Assembly: GCF_036227125.1 (NCBI RefSeq)
Contig: NZ_CP109435.1
Coordinates: 6,882,001 to 6,946,000, forward strand
DNA length: 64,000 nucleotides
Reading direction: 5' to 3'
Source of the DNA: Streptomyces sp. NBC_01485
Lineage (GTDB): Bacteria; Actinomycetota; Actinomycetes; Streptomycetales; Streptomycetaceae
A program made the position numbers and the translations under genes. Below, one piece after another: positions 28,492 through 36,668 of the stretch. Numbering within the stretch: position 1 is the stretch's first letter; each line of letters opens with the position of its first letter. Under the pieces are notes generated by a model. It saw only the letters and a list, made by a program, of their open reading frames with translations, searched no databases and was not told where the DNA came from.

Positions 28492-29187
28492 GTGCCCCTG
28501 AGCCCCCTCGAACACGACCGCCGCTACGGCGAGTTGGACCAGGTGATCCGTGCCTACGCCGGCCAGTCGGCGGACGACACCCCCGACGAGCCGAGCCATG
28601 CCCTGACGGCCTACCTGCGCCAGACCTGGCACACCCGCCCCTGGGCCCTCGCCGTAGCCGAGCGGCAACTGCGGGAGTACGCCGACAGCCCGCCGGGCCG
28701 CCTCCGCCTCCGACTGGGCGAGTTCTACGCGATCCCGGACGTCGGCCTGCCCGAGGGTGAGATCCAGCAGTGGCTGTACTGCCTGGCCGGCCACCTCAAG
28801 CACAGCATCGAACACGGCGAGGTTCCGCCTCCGGCCGCCCCCGCCACCCACTGGGAATGGCACGCCCGCTTCCCGGAGCTGGGCCAGTTCCTCGGCGGCT
28901 GGTTCTCCCAGGACATGCCGGACGAGTTCGACGACCACGACGCGGCCGTCGACGACTACCGCACCACCACCGACCCGCACCTCGTGGCGCGCCTCGTCGG
29001 CGAACTGCACGAACTGCTCGCCCTCGACCTGGACGAGTCCGACTACGCCTTGGCCGTCGCCGAGTTGGGCATGGAGGTCGACCCGCCGGCCCCGTACTCA
29101 CCCAGCGGCTGGCTCTCGCTCGCCGCAGGCCGACTGAGCGCTCCGCGCGCCGAGTACGGGCCCGGCGCGCAGGCGGACGCGCCCTGA
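28492..29187 (+). CDS. CdiI-like contact-dependent inhibition immunity protein
   Basis: A 231-residue cytoplasmic protein made of two parts. The N-terminal half reads YGELDQVIRAYAGQSADD and TWHTRPWALAVAERQLREYA. The C-terminal half resembles the CdiI_2 immunity family: WHARFPELGQFLGGWFSQDM, EFDDHDAAVDDY, LVGELHELLALD and a final PYSPSGWLSLAAG. No signal peptide. It starts with GTG 23 bases after the orphan RNase fragment, so those two are most simply a displaced toxin-immunity pair. It would protect against an RNase A-like toxin other than, or related to, the intact one upstream. Confidence 0.65.
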   Translation: MPLSPLEHDRRYGELDQVIRAYAGQSADDTPDEPSHALTAYLRQTWHTRPWALAVAERQLREYADSPPGRLRLRLGEFYAIPDVGLPEGEIQQWLYCLAGHLKHSIEHGEVPPPAAPATHWEWHARFPELGQFLGGWFSQDMPDEFDDHDAAVDDYRTTTDPHLVARLVGELHELLALDLDESDYALAVAELGMEVDPPAPYSPSGWLSLAAGRLSAPRAEYGPGAQADAP

Positions 29188-29370
29188 CCACCTGACCGGA
29201 AGCCGGGTCATCCTGCGGTCAAGTGCTGATCTGGCCACGGCCAAACACGTGTATGGGTTCCGCATGCCCCAGCCCCGTCAACCTGAAATAGCAGGACTTG
29301 CCCGAAAATTCCCTGGCTACGGTGGTGCCGCCACATCATCCGCAGGTCACACGGGGAACAGGAGACGGCG

Positions 29371-29925
29371 GTGGGCACACCAATACGTTCACGCCTCCTC
29401 GACTACATCGAGGCAGAGCCGCCCGCAAGGGCGGTCCCGGCGTTTCCGTCGACGCCGGAGCCGGGTAGATCACGCCTTCTCGAATACGCCGAAGCCGCGG
29501 GGACCGAAGCGACCCCGTCAGCGCCCTCGTCCGCGCGCCCGGGCCCCAAGCCCGGCGTCCCCGCCTACCACACACCCGTGTTCGTACCGGCCCATCCCCG
29601 GTACGCCGACGTCACGGACGCGGACGGCCGCCCGACCCGCGTGCCCTTCATCGCGTACGAACTCTTCGAGCACCCGACGGCTGGAACCGGGACCGGAACC
29701 CGGACCGAAACCGGGGCCGGGACAGTGGCCTTCGCCTTCACCACGTGCGACCGGCTCGTGGCCGCGCTCGGCGAGGCCCAGCCCTGGGTCGCCACCTCGA
29801 TCGGCCCCCTGGCCGAGGCCGTCGGCGAGTACGACGGCACGGTCCTCCTCGACCCTCGGGTGGCCCCTGGCCGGCACAACTGGGAGCCGGACGACCTGGC
29901 CGCCTACGCGCGGGAGACGCGCTGA
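29371..29925 (+). CDS. SAV_915/SseB-like protein in T7SS cargo operon
   Basis: A 184-residue protein with a Pro/Ala-rich first 60 residues containing two copies of an RSRLLxYxEA motif. A domain follows that resembles SseB N-terminal/SAV_915-type proteins: FVPAHPRYADVTDADGR, VPFIAYELFEHP, FTTCDRLVAALGEAQPWV, TVLLDPRVAPGRHNW. A short Gly/Thr/Glu low-complexity run (TGTGTRTETGAG) splits the domain. The start is GTG 29371 after gagacggcg. The stop overlaps the next ATG by one base, so it belongs with the T7SS small-protein genes that follow. Probable chaperone or accessory role; not proven. Confidence 0.6.
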   Translation: MGTPIRSRLLDYIEAEPPARAVPAFPSTPEPGRSRLLEYAEAAGTEATPSAPSSARPGPKPGVPAYHTPVFVPAHPRYADVTDADGRPTRVPFIAYELFEHPTAGTGTGTRTETGAGTVAFAFTTCDRLVAALGEAQPWVATSIGPLAEAVGEYDGTVLLDPRVAPGRHNWEPDDLAAYARETR

Positions 29926-30227
29926 TGCCGCCCGACTTCAAGGCCGTCCTCGGTGACCTCACCGCGATGTCCAAGACCTTCCACGACGAGGCCGTCAACT
30001 ACCGCAAGCTGCACGCCGACGTCGCCCCGCCCCTCGTCGGCGGCGGCGACGCCGGCCTCGACCACGCCCTCAAGGAGGTCGCCGACCTCATCGTCGCCCT
30101 GCACATCGGCTTCGCCGACCGGCTGGACGACCACGGCGACAAGGTGACGTACGCCCGCGACTCCTTCCAACGGCGCGACATCGACGTACACGGACTCTTC
30201 GACGACCTGATGGCGGGTGACGGCTGA
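29925..30227 (+). CDS. Esx-sized helical protein without W-x-G
   Basis: A 100-residue helical protein (MPPDFKAVLGDLTAMSKTFHDEAVNYRKL, then GLDHALKEVADLIVALHIGFADRLDDHG). Size and two-helix pattern match WXG100 relatives common in Streptomyces T7SS cargo operons, but the Trp of the turn is replaced by the GGGDAG segment. It overlaps its neighbours by one base on each side (TGATG), so it is translated with the 184-residue gene before and the 429-residue WXG effector after. Likely the secretion partner of the latter. Confidence 0.65.
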   Translation: MPPDFKAVLGDLTAMSKTFHDEAVNYRKLHADVAPPLVGGGDAGLDHALKEVADLIVALHIGFADRLDDHGDKVTYARDSFQRRDIDVHGLFDDLMAGDG

Positions 30228-31516
30228 TGGCCGACAGTTGGGTCGGCGGCGACATCGGCGGACTGCGCACGATGGCCGAGACGTACAAGAACGCCAAGGA
30301 CAAGCTCGACGACGTCATCACCCCGGTCAGCCGCGCCGTCGAGGCGCTGGTCGGCGACGCGGCCTGGAAGGGCGAGGCGGCCGAGACCTTCCGCGCGACC
30401 TGGAGCGAGGACGCGCTGACGGCGGGCGCCTTCGCCAACCTCGTGCACGACGCGGGGGACATCCTCTCCGACCTCGCCGACGCGCTCACCACCTGCGAGA
30501 CGGCCCTGCAGAACGCCGAACACGTGGCGACCCGCAAGGGCGTGCCGATGGGCGCGTCGGGCGTGCCCCAGACGATCGTCACCGCGAACCCGCCGAGCGC
30601 GGAGGACCAGAAGACGATTTCCGCGATGGGTGAGTACGACAAGGCGCGCCAGGAGGTGCTGCACACGGCGCAGCACGCCAGGCTGGTGGCGGCGGACAAA
30701 CTGCGGGGGCTCTACGCGCAGGTGACGGCGCCTGCATCCACCGGCGACAAGGTCACCATTGCCGACTACCTGCGCGGGCTGTACGCCTACGACGCCGAGG
30801 ACGCCCGGGCCGGCGGAGCGAACGCCCGCACCAAGATCGACGACGCGAAGGCCGAGGAGCGGGCCGCCAAGAAGGAACTCCGCGCGGAGCGCAAGGCGTT
30901 CCAGAAAGCGGGCCGCGCACTGCCCGACGACCTTCCGGCCAAGGGCGCGTACGCCGACGCGGTCATGAAGGTGGACTCGCTCGAAGAGGCCATGGCCCGC
31001 GCCGACCACGGAAGCACCGCACTGCCGTACGACCGGGCTCTCAACGTCAAGCTGACCGACGCGGCGGACGCGCTCCGCGCAGGCAAGAGCCTGGAGAAGA
31101 TGCCGGACTTCCTCAAGGAGGTCCCGGTCCTGGACGTCGCGGCGGCCGGCGCCTGCGGGATACTCGAAGCCTCCGACGACCACGACAAGGGCTGGTCGTG
31201 GCAGAAGTCGGTTGCCGTCGACGGTGGCGCGAACGTCGCCGGTCTGGTGGCCGGTACGGCCATCACGGCGGGCGTCGTAGCCGCCCTGCCCTTTGAGGTG
31301 CCCGCCGCCGCCGTGGCCGTGGGCGGCGGACTGGTGGTGATCGGTGCCACCGGCATCATCGACCACTCCCTCCACGAGCACTGGAGTGAGGACATCCACG
31401 ACCACGGCGTGGTCGGCGGTGTGCTGCACGGCACCGGCGACGTCCTGTCGGACACAGGGCACGACTTCGTACGACTGGGGAAGGACGTTTGGCATGGCGT
31501 CACGAGCATCTTCTGA
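30227..31516 (+). CDS. WXG-headed T7SS effector candidate with hydrophobic C-terminal region
   Basis: A 429-residue protein. Residues 1-100 form a WXG100 domain (DAAWKGEAAETFRATW). Residues 100-290 are highly charged helices (AKAEERAAKKELRAERKAF), probably coiled coil. Residues about 330-375 are hydrophobic and glycine-rich (VAGLVAGTAITAGVVAALPF and VAVGGGLVVIGATGII), and the end is His/Asp-rich (HEHWSEDIHDHGVVGG). The layout resembles WXG/LXG effectors with membrane-active C-termini. No signal peptide. It is followed, with overlap, by two paralogous membrane proteins that could give immunity. The toxic activity is inferred only from architecture. Confidence 0.6.
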   Translation: MADSWVGGDIGGLRTMAETYKNAKDKLDDVITPVSRAVEALVGDAAWKGEAAETFRATWSEDALTAGAFANLVHDAGDILSDLADALTTCETALQNAEHVATRKGVPMGASGVPQTIVTANPPSAEDQKTISAMGEYDKARQEVLHTAQHARLVAADKLRGLYAQVTAPASTGDKVTIADYLRGLYAYDAEDARAGGANARTKIDDAKAEERAAKKELRAERKAFQKAGRALPDDLPAKGAYADAVMKVDSLEEAMARADHGSTALPYDRALNVKLTDAADALRAGKSLEKMPDFLKEVPVLDVAAAGACGILEASDDHDKGWSWQKSVAVDGGANVAGLVAGTAITAGVVAALPFEVPAAAVAVGGGLVVIGATGIIDHSLHEHWSEDIHDHGVVGGVLHGTGDVLSDTGHDFVRLGKDVWHGVTSIF

Positions 31517-32030
31517 GATCCCCGCTTCGATGGCGCATGTCCGGATCCCGGCCCTTCAAGGACTCGGCACCACCTGGTACCAGCGCGGTGCGCGCTACTG
31601 GCTGCGCCGGGTCTGGACAGCCGTACTTCTGCTCACCGTCCTTGCCTTCTTGTGCTTCGCCTCGATCAGCCTCTACCAGGGATTTCGAACTGTGTTGCCG
31701 CCGACCGTGCGCACGGCGTGGGACTGGGCTCAGGTTGTCGCTGCCTGCATTGCCGTGGTCTGGGGGTGGTTGGTGCAGCGTCGGCGCCACCACAAGGACC
31801 TCCTGGATCCGCCCGACCCCGACGAGTTCCGCGCGCGCAAGCGCGACGAGACCCGCCGCTCCACGGGGCTGGCCGTCGTCGGCCGCGCTCTCGTGCTGAT
31901 CGCCGCTCCGGTCATGCCTGCGCTCGCCGCGTTCGCCCTGGGGTGGAGCGTGGCGATGCTCACCGTCCGCGAGTACCCCAGTGAGGTCGGGGCTCGGCGC
32001 TGGCTGGAGGGGCACGGGTCCCGACCATGA
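31494..32030 (+). CDS. Two-helix membrane protein, paralogue 1
   Basis: A 178-residue protein beginning in the last 23 bases of the WXG effector gene; ATG 31494 has ggggaagga eight bases upstream. ATG 31530 is a possible later start. It has a first membrane region (WTAVLLLTVLAFLCFASISLY), a second (WAQVVAACIAVVWGWLV), a charged loop (RRRHHKDLLDPPDPDEF) and a third hydrophobic stretch (VLIAAPVMPALAAFALGWSVAML). Its sequence is clearly related to the next gene: both share GLGTTWYxRGARYW and YPSExGARxWLE. Position directly after a hydrophobic-tailed effector suggests a membrane immunity protein; this is inference. Confidence 0.6.
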   Translation: MASRASSEIPASMAHVRIPALQGLGTTWYQRGARYWLRRVWTAVLLLTVLAFLCFASISLYQGFRTVLPPTVRTAWDWAQVVAACIAVVWGWLVQRRRHHKDLLDPPDPDEFRARKRDETRRSTGLAVVGRALVLIAAPVMPALAAFALGWSVAMLTVREYPSEVGARRWLEGHGSRP

Positions 32031-32539
32031 CGACGCAGGCACGCTCCGACGCGATCCCGTCCCTGCCAGGACTGGGCACCACCTGGTACGAGCGGGGTGC
32101 ACGCTACTGGTCACGCCGGGTCTGGACGGCCGTCCTGTTTCTCCTCGTCCTGGCCTTCTTCTGTTACATCGCGCTCATGCTCTACCTGGGTGTGCCCCGC
32201 AGCGATCTGCCACCGACGGTGCGCACCGTGTGGGACTGGACGCAGGCGGTCGCGTCCGCTGTGGCTGTCGTGCGGGGGTGGGTGAGGCAGCGTCGGGATC
32301 ACCACAAGAAGCTCCTCGCCCCTCCCACTCCCCAGCAGATGTGGGAGGCCAAGCGCGGCGAGGGCGGACGTGCCCCGGGACTGGCCCGTGCCGCTGTCCT
32401 CCCCTTGCTGATCGCAGCGCCTGTCCTGCCGGCGATCGTCGCGTGGGGCGTCGGCTGGTTGGTGGCCACGCTCACCGTCCACGAGTATCCGAGCGAGGCC
32501 GGGGCCCGGCTCTGGCTGGAGGCTCAGCGAACCGCGTGA
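32027..32539 (+). CDS. Two-helix membrane protein, paralogue 2
   Basis: A 170-residue protein overlapping paralogue 1 by four bases (ATGA). Same plan: GLGTTWYERGARYW, hydrophobic VLFLLVLAFFCYIALMLYL, WDWTQAVASAVAVVRGWV, a basic loop (RRDHHKKLLAP), then VLPLLIAAPVLPAIVAWGVGW and the shared end YPSEAGARLWLE. Paralogue 1 and this gene are a tandem duplication that has diverged, a pattern often seen for immunity genes under changing toxin pressure. Alternative: subunits of a small membrane complex unrelated to immunity. Confidence 0.6.
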   Translation: MTTQARSDAIPSLPGLGTTWYERGARYWSRRVWTAVLFLLVLAFFCYIALMLYLGVPRSDLPPTVRTVWDWTQAVASAVAVVRGWVRQRRDHHKKLLAPPTPQQMWEAKRGEGGRAPGLARAAVLPLLIAAPVLPAIVAWGVGWLVATLTVHEYPSEAGARLWLEAQRTA

Positions 32540-32714
32540 GCGCAACGGCGGGCCGTGAAGAATCGGTGAAGCTTCGACCGGCGGTAGCACAGGTGCTGCA
32601 TATGGCAGTTGGGGCTGTCGGAGGAAGTCATTACAGTGGTCATGTTGCGGTCATGAACACTTGAGGGGCGTGGGCTGCTCAGGACAGCAGCGGACAACGG
32701 GGAGGGAAAGCTTC

Positions 32715-33149
32715 GTGCTTCCTGCAGACATGGGCGGTGGCGGCGCCGACGTACGGCGTGGATTGATGGCGCTCTCGACGTTCAAGAAGCGGGTGGACGA
32801 CCTGCTGACCGCTTTCGAGGACTCGGCGGGCGGCTCGTCCAAGGTGGCGCACAACCGGCTGTCGGAGTCCGCGTTCGGGATGGGGAACTTCCCGGAAGCG
32901 AAGGCGCTCCACCTGGAGTACGAGCGCGTCCACGAGCGCATCACGACGCTCTCCAAGTCGCTCGGCCTCCAGTTGGAGGCGATGCAGATCGCCGTGCACG
33001 GCGTGGACGTCACCTTCGACAACCTCGAAGAGGACCTTCGTTACCGGTTCCACGAGATCCGGACCGAGGTCAACCGGGACCGGGACGAGACGCTGAACAA
33101 GCAGATCCAGCGGACCAACGACGCCGACCACACCGACGCGGGGTACTGA
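32715..33149 (+). CDS. Helical T7SS-locus protein
   Basis: A 144-residue protein from GTG 32715 (ggagg nine bases before it); an in-frame ATG at 32730 is the alternative. After a Gly-rich start it is helical and charged: LSTFKKRVDDLLTAFEDSAGGS, then LHLEYERVHERITTLSKSLGLQLEAMQIAV and YRFHEIRTEVNRDRDET. No W-x-G, signal peptide or membrane helix. Its stop overlaps the next ATG by one base, so it is probably a secretion partner of the long WXG-containing protein that follows. Family not recognised. Confidence 0.6.
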   Translation: MLPADMGGGGADVRRGLMALSTFKKRVDDLLTAFEDSAGGSSKVAHNRLSESAFGMGNFPEAKALHLEYERVHERITTLSKSLGLQLEAMQIAVHGVDVTFDNLEEDLRYRFHEIRTEVNRDRDETLNKQIQRTNDADHTDAGY

Positions 33150-34855
33150 TGAGCGGCGACAAGAAGAAGCCGGACCACTACCAGGCGGAACGCCAGGACG
33201 CCGCCCAGCAGAACACCGGCGTGGACAATGCCGTGAACAAGGCCGCGGTGATCAGCCCGCCGGCATCCGGCAGTCCTGGAGGCTTCGGCAAGACTAGCTT
33301 CGAGGGCTACGACCTCAACGCCATGATCGACATCGTCGAGTCGGCGAGCCCGGAGACCCTGGAGAGCGCGGCCACGGCTCTCGTCGACGCCCGGGACGCC
33401 ATCAACGACGCCGCCAACGAACTCAGCCGCAACCTGGGCAACGTCGACTGGGAGGGCGAGGCCCACACCGCCTTCTACACCTGGGGCATGAACCTGACGA
33501 CCACCGCCCTCGCACTCGCCGGTTACGCCGACGAGGTAGGCACACAGGTCCTGGCGGCAAGCTCCGGCCTCGCCTCCGTACGCAAGTCGATGCCTCCACG
33601 CGACGCTCGCTCCGACCCCAAGACGGTCGACGACATTCCGACGCCTCAGCGGGTCGACGGCAACAAGGACTACACGGCGGCCGTCAAGGCCGAGCAGGAC
33701 CGCCAGGAGGCGATCAACCAGATGTACCGGCTGGCGTCGTTCTACACGGTGTCGAGCGGGATGATGCAGCTGGCGGAGGAGCCGGTGTTTCCGGAGATGC
33801 CGAGTGTGGGGGTGCCTCAGCCGCCGCCGTCCTATGGAGATCCGTACGATCCGAAGACGGGTCACGGTTCGCTTTCCCCCATTTCTGATTCCGGAACCAC
33901 CCGCCACCACTTTGTGAACACAGGGGCAGAGCGACCACGCGCGGAGGATTCGCAGTCACCGCACAAGAGCGGGGACGAGACCGTCAGGCTTCCCGAACAG
34001 CACGTGGGCACGGAGATTGACAGCGTCGGCACATTGCCGCCGCAGGACACAGCGAAGCCGACGATTGCCACCCCGCCCTCGACGGCAGGTCCCAACGCGA
34101 CTCCAGCGGGGACGGTCCCTCACTTCGCACCCACTGGCGTACCTCCCACTTCCCGAGGGTCGGCCGGGCGGACCTCATCGTTCGGCGGCGCGCCGGGAAG
34201 CAGGGTTCCCACTTCAGGGCAGGGGCGCGTAGGCGGTATGCCGGGCGGCAACGCGGCAGGGCGTACGGGCACCGGTCCCATGGGGCCGACGGGACGTACC
34301 GCCGCAGCAGGGAAAACAGGCGGTCGCACCACTGGTCCCATGGGGCGAGGTGTGGTTGGTGGAGTACCGAAGGTGAGTGGGCAGGCGGCAGGACGTACTG
34401 GCAGTGTCCAACGAGGTCCCGTCACCGGCATGGGGGCCATGAACCCCGGACGTCCGGGCGCTGGGCGCACCGCAGCCGGACGTGCGGGCGATGGCGTCGT
34501 CGGCGGGAGGCCTGTCGCCGGGGGCGCCCCCGGGACCAACGGTTCCAGGCTGCCGCGGGGCACGGTCGTCGGCGGTGAGGGCACACCTACGTCGCGTGTC
34601 GCGGGCGAGAGGCCCGGCCAGCGTGGGGTGATCGGGGCACCCGGATCGACGGGTGCGGGACAGCCGGCTCGCCGCCCCACCGGTAGCCCAGACGGCGTGA
34701 TCGGAATGCCGAAGGGGCGAGTGTCGGGAAGCACGAACAACGGAAACACACCCGGCGGCCCGGGCGCGGCGCGTGGTTCTGAGCGCAATCGGGGTTCAGG
34801 CGAGACACGTTCGCGCCGTGATGAGCGGCGCGACGACGCGTCGGCGACCGACTGA
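33149..34855 (+). CDS. WXG-domain protein with long Gly/Arg-rich disordered tail
   Basis: A 568-residue protein. Residues about 50-150 hold a helical domain with the turn VDWEGEAHTAFYTWG (W-x-G), preceded by a polar start. From about residue 230 it becomes low complexity: Pro/Ser/Thr, then repeated Gly-Arg-Thr blocks such as RTGTGPMGPTGRT, MGRGVVGGVP and TGRPVAGGAPG-like segments, ending in Arg/Asp/Ser. The architecture resembles PPE/EspB-type T7SS substrates with disordered tails. It is coupled to the 144-residue gene and followed 28 bases later by the second mycosin, which could process it. Function unknown. Confidence 0.65.
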   Translation: MSGDKKKPDHYQAERQDAAQQNTGVDNAVNKAAVISPPASGSPGGFGKTSFEGYDLNAMIDIVESASPETLESAATALVDARDAINDAANELSRNLGNVDWEGEAHTAFYTWGMNLTTTALALAGYADEVGTQVLAASSGLASVRKSMPPRDARSDPKTVDDIPTPQRVDGNKDYTAAVKAEQDRQEAINQMYRLASFYTVSSGMMQLAEEPVFPEMPSVGVPQPPPSYGDPYDPKTGHGSLSPISDSGTTRHHFVNTGAERPRAEDSQSPHKSGDETVRLPEQHVGTEIDSVGTLPPQDTAKPTIATPPSTAGPNATPAGTVPHFAPTGVPPTSRGSAGRTSSFGGAPGSRVPTSGQGRVGGMPGGNAAGRTGTGPMGPTGRTAAAGKTGGRTTGPMGRGVVGGVPKVSGQAAGRTGSVQRGPVTGMGAMNPGRPGAGRTAAGRAGDGVVGGRPVAGGAPGTNGSRLPRGTVVGGEGTPTSRVAGERPGQRGVIGAPGSTGAGQPARRPTGSPDGVIGMPKGRVSGSTNNGNTPGGPGAARGSERNRGSGETRSRRDERRDDASATD

Positions 34856-34883
34856 CCGGACAAGAGCGAGGACAGACAGAGGC

Positions 34884-36155
34884 ATGGTGGCAGGGATCAA
34901 CCAACGCGGCAGGCGGAGCGCGTCTTTCGCGGGACGAAATCGGAAGCGTATTTCCGCCGTCTGTTCAACACTCGGTGCCCTTGCCGTCCTGTCGGCAGGT
35001 CTGGCTCCGAGTGCGGCGGCTGATGTTCAGTCCCGGCAGTGGTACCTGTCAGCGATGAAGGCTGACGAGATGTGGAAGGTGAGCACCGGCAAGGGCGTCA
35101 AGGTGGCCGTTGTCGATACAGGAGTCAACCCCGACACCTCTTCGCTGAAGGGGCAGGTGCTCGTCGATGAGGTGCCGAAAGCTGTGGGCTACAAGGCGAC
35201 TGAGGACTACCTGGGCCACGGGACGAGTATGGCGGAAATCATCGCCGGCACTGGGACCGGTGGTGGTCTCAAGGGACTCGCTCCCGGAGCGAAGATCGTT
35301 CCTTATCGGATCGCCCTCAAGGGGCTGAAGAGCGAGGCCGAAGAGAAAAAGGCTCCTCTTGCAGCGGCAGTTATCAGAGCTGTCGCTGACAGCGACGCCA
35401 AAATCATTAACCTGTCCTTTGGTATTGACGTCAACGAACCTGTAATGGAGGCGGCGATCAAGTACGCCCAATCCAAGGGGAAGTTGATGATCGCCGGTAC
35501 AGGCAATGATGCAGAACAGAAGAACTTCATCGGATACCCAGCCGCCTACCCCTATGTAGTCGGTGTTGCTGCCGCGGACAAGTCCGGAAAAGTCGGCAAG
35601 TTCTCGGAGCACGGCAACTATGTTGACCTGGCAGCCCCCGGTCTTGACATGCCGACCTGGTGTGACGCCACCTTCCGTTCGTACTGCGACGGCGTGGGAA
35701 CGAGTATGGCGACTGCCATCGCCTCCGCCTCTGCCGCCCTGATCTGGTCCGCCCACCCCAACTGGACGGCAAACCAGGTCCTCGCCAGCCTGATCGACAC
35801 CGCCGGACGCGACTGGGCGAAGGACGACCCGAGCACCTACCTCGGATACGGACTGATCCGCCCCCGTATGGTGCTGGAGAAAAGCGACTTCAACCCGGGA
35901 CCGGCCAACACCGACCCGCTGGCCAAGGAAAACGCGACAGGCGTCACAGATGAGGCGGGCAACTCACCCTCCGCTTCCGCATCAGCCTCGTCGCAGCCCT
36001 CGAAGGGCACTTCAGACGGCCAGACTTCGGCGGCAGGATCAACCTCCGCCACCTCCGACAACGCAGTGATGTGGGTGGTGCTCGGAGGCGCAGCGGCTGT
36101 CCTGGTGCTCGGGGGCGGCGCCTTCGCGGTGATTCGCTCACGGCGAGGCGTTTGA
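34884..36155 (+). CDS. Mycosin 2 (MycP-type S8 serine protease)
   Basis: A 423-residue subtilisin-like protease with an intact triad: Asp78 (VAVVDTGVN), His112 (YLGHGTSMAE) and Ser274 (GVGTSMATAIAS). The signal sequence is after an Arg-rich start (VCSTLGALAVLSAGLAPSAAA). A Ser/Ala/Thr linker precedes a C-terminal membrane helix (WVVLGGAAAVLVLGGGAFAV) and RSRRGV. It is a second mycosin in the locus, only distantly like the one at 23631. The core (about 35050-35650) is visibly richer in A and T than the neighbours, suggesting a different history. It precedes the EsxB/EsxA pair. Confidence 0.88.
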   Translation: MVAGINQRGRRSASFAGRNRKRISAVCSTLGALAVLSAGLAPSAAADVQSRQWYLSAMKADEMWKVSTGKGVKVAVVDTGVNPDTSSLKGQVLVDEVPKAVGYKATEDYLGHGTSMAEIIAGTGTGGGLKGLAPGAKIVPYRIALKGLKSEAEEKKAPLAAAVIRAVADSDAKIINLSFGIDVNEPVMEAAIKYAQSKGKLMIAGTGNDAEQKNFIGYPAAYPYVVGVAAADKSGKVGKFSEHGNYVDLAAPGLDMPTWCDATFRSYCDGVGTSMATAIASASAALIWSAHPNWTANQVLASLIDTAGRDWAKDDPSTYLGYGLIRPRMVLEKSDFNPGPANTDPLAKENATGVTDEAGNSPSASASASSQPSKGTSDGQTSAAGSTSATSDNAVMWVVLGGAAAVLVLGGGAFAVIRSRRGV

Positions 36156-36250
36156 CGCCCCCCACGCACACAACGACCGGTCACACGCAACGGTTCTGGC
36201 GCAATGACACACGCAGAAACGAACCACAGCTCACGAAAGGGAGTGTCGAA

Positions 36251-36589
36251 ATGGTCGACCGCAAGCTCAACGACGGTGATGTACAGAAGCTCCAGAAGGA
36301 AGTCATCGATCGATACGACAACATCAGGGGCTCCCTCGCGAAACTGCAAGGCACGATCGACATGATCGAGAGGGCATGGACGGGCCAGGGTGCCAACGCG
36401 TTCAACGCCAAGCAGACTGAAATCAACGGTCACATGGTCGGGATCGGCAAGATGCTCGACGACTTCCTCGAGGGCATCCACATGACAAAGACCGACAAGC
36501 AGAACCTCGAAGACCAGATCACGGCGGACATGACCAAGATCTCGGTCGAGGATCTCGGTGGAAAGACTTCGGCGCTCAACAGCTACTGA
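36251..36589 (+). CDS. esxB: WXG100 protein, EsxB-type
   Basis: A 112-residue WXG100 protein with the turn RAWTGQGANAFNAKQTEI (W-x-G near residue 43) between two helices, and an extended C-terminal tail after the second helix. No signal peptide. The ATG is 7 bases after gggag. Together with the next gene it forms the classical Esx pair: the two products are expected to heterodimerise and be secreted by the EccC-driven ESX machine. The esxB name is by order relative to S. coelicolor from memory, so A/B assignment is provisional. Confidence 0.8.
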   Translation: MVDRKLNDGDVQKLQKEVIDRYDNIRGSLAKLQGTIDMIERAWTGQGANAFNAKQTEINGHMVGIGKMLDDFLEGIHMTKTDKQNLEDQITADMTKISVEDLGGKTSALNSY

Positions 36590-36668
36590 CGAGCCGCTGT
36601 TCGCGCTGAACCACACCGTTGTCCGGACTGTGAAGTCCGGCTGAAGTCTTCAGAGAAACGAGGGAAAG

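Noticed and set aside
29298..29323. Promoter TTGCCC/TACGGT upstream of 29371
   Set aside because: The spacing of about 14 bases is too short for a reliable vegetative promoter.
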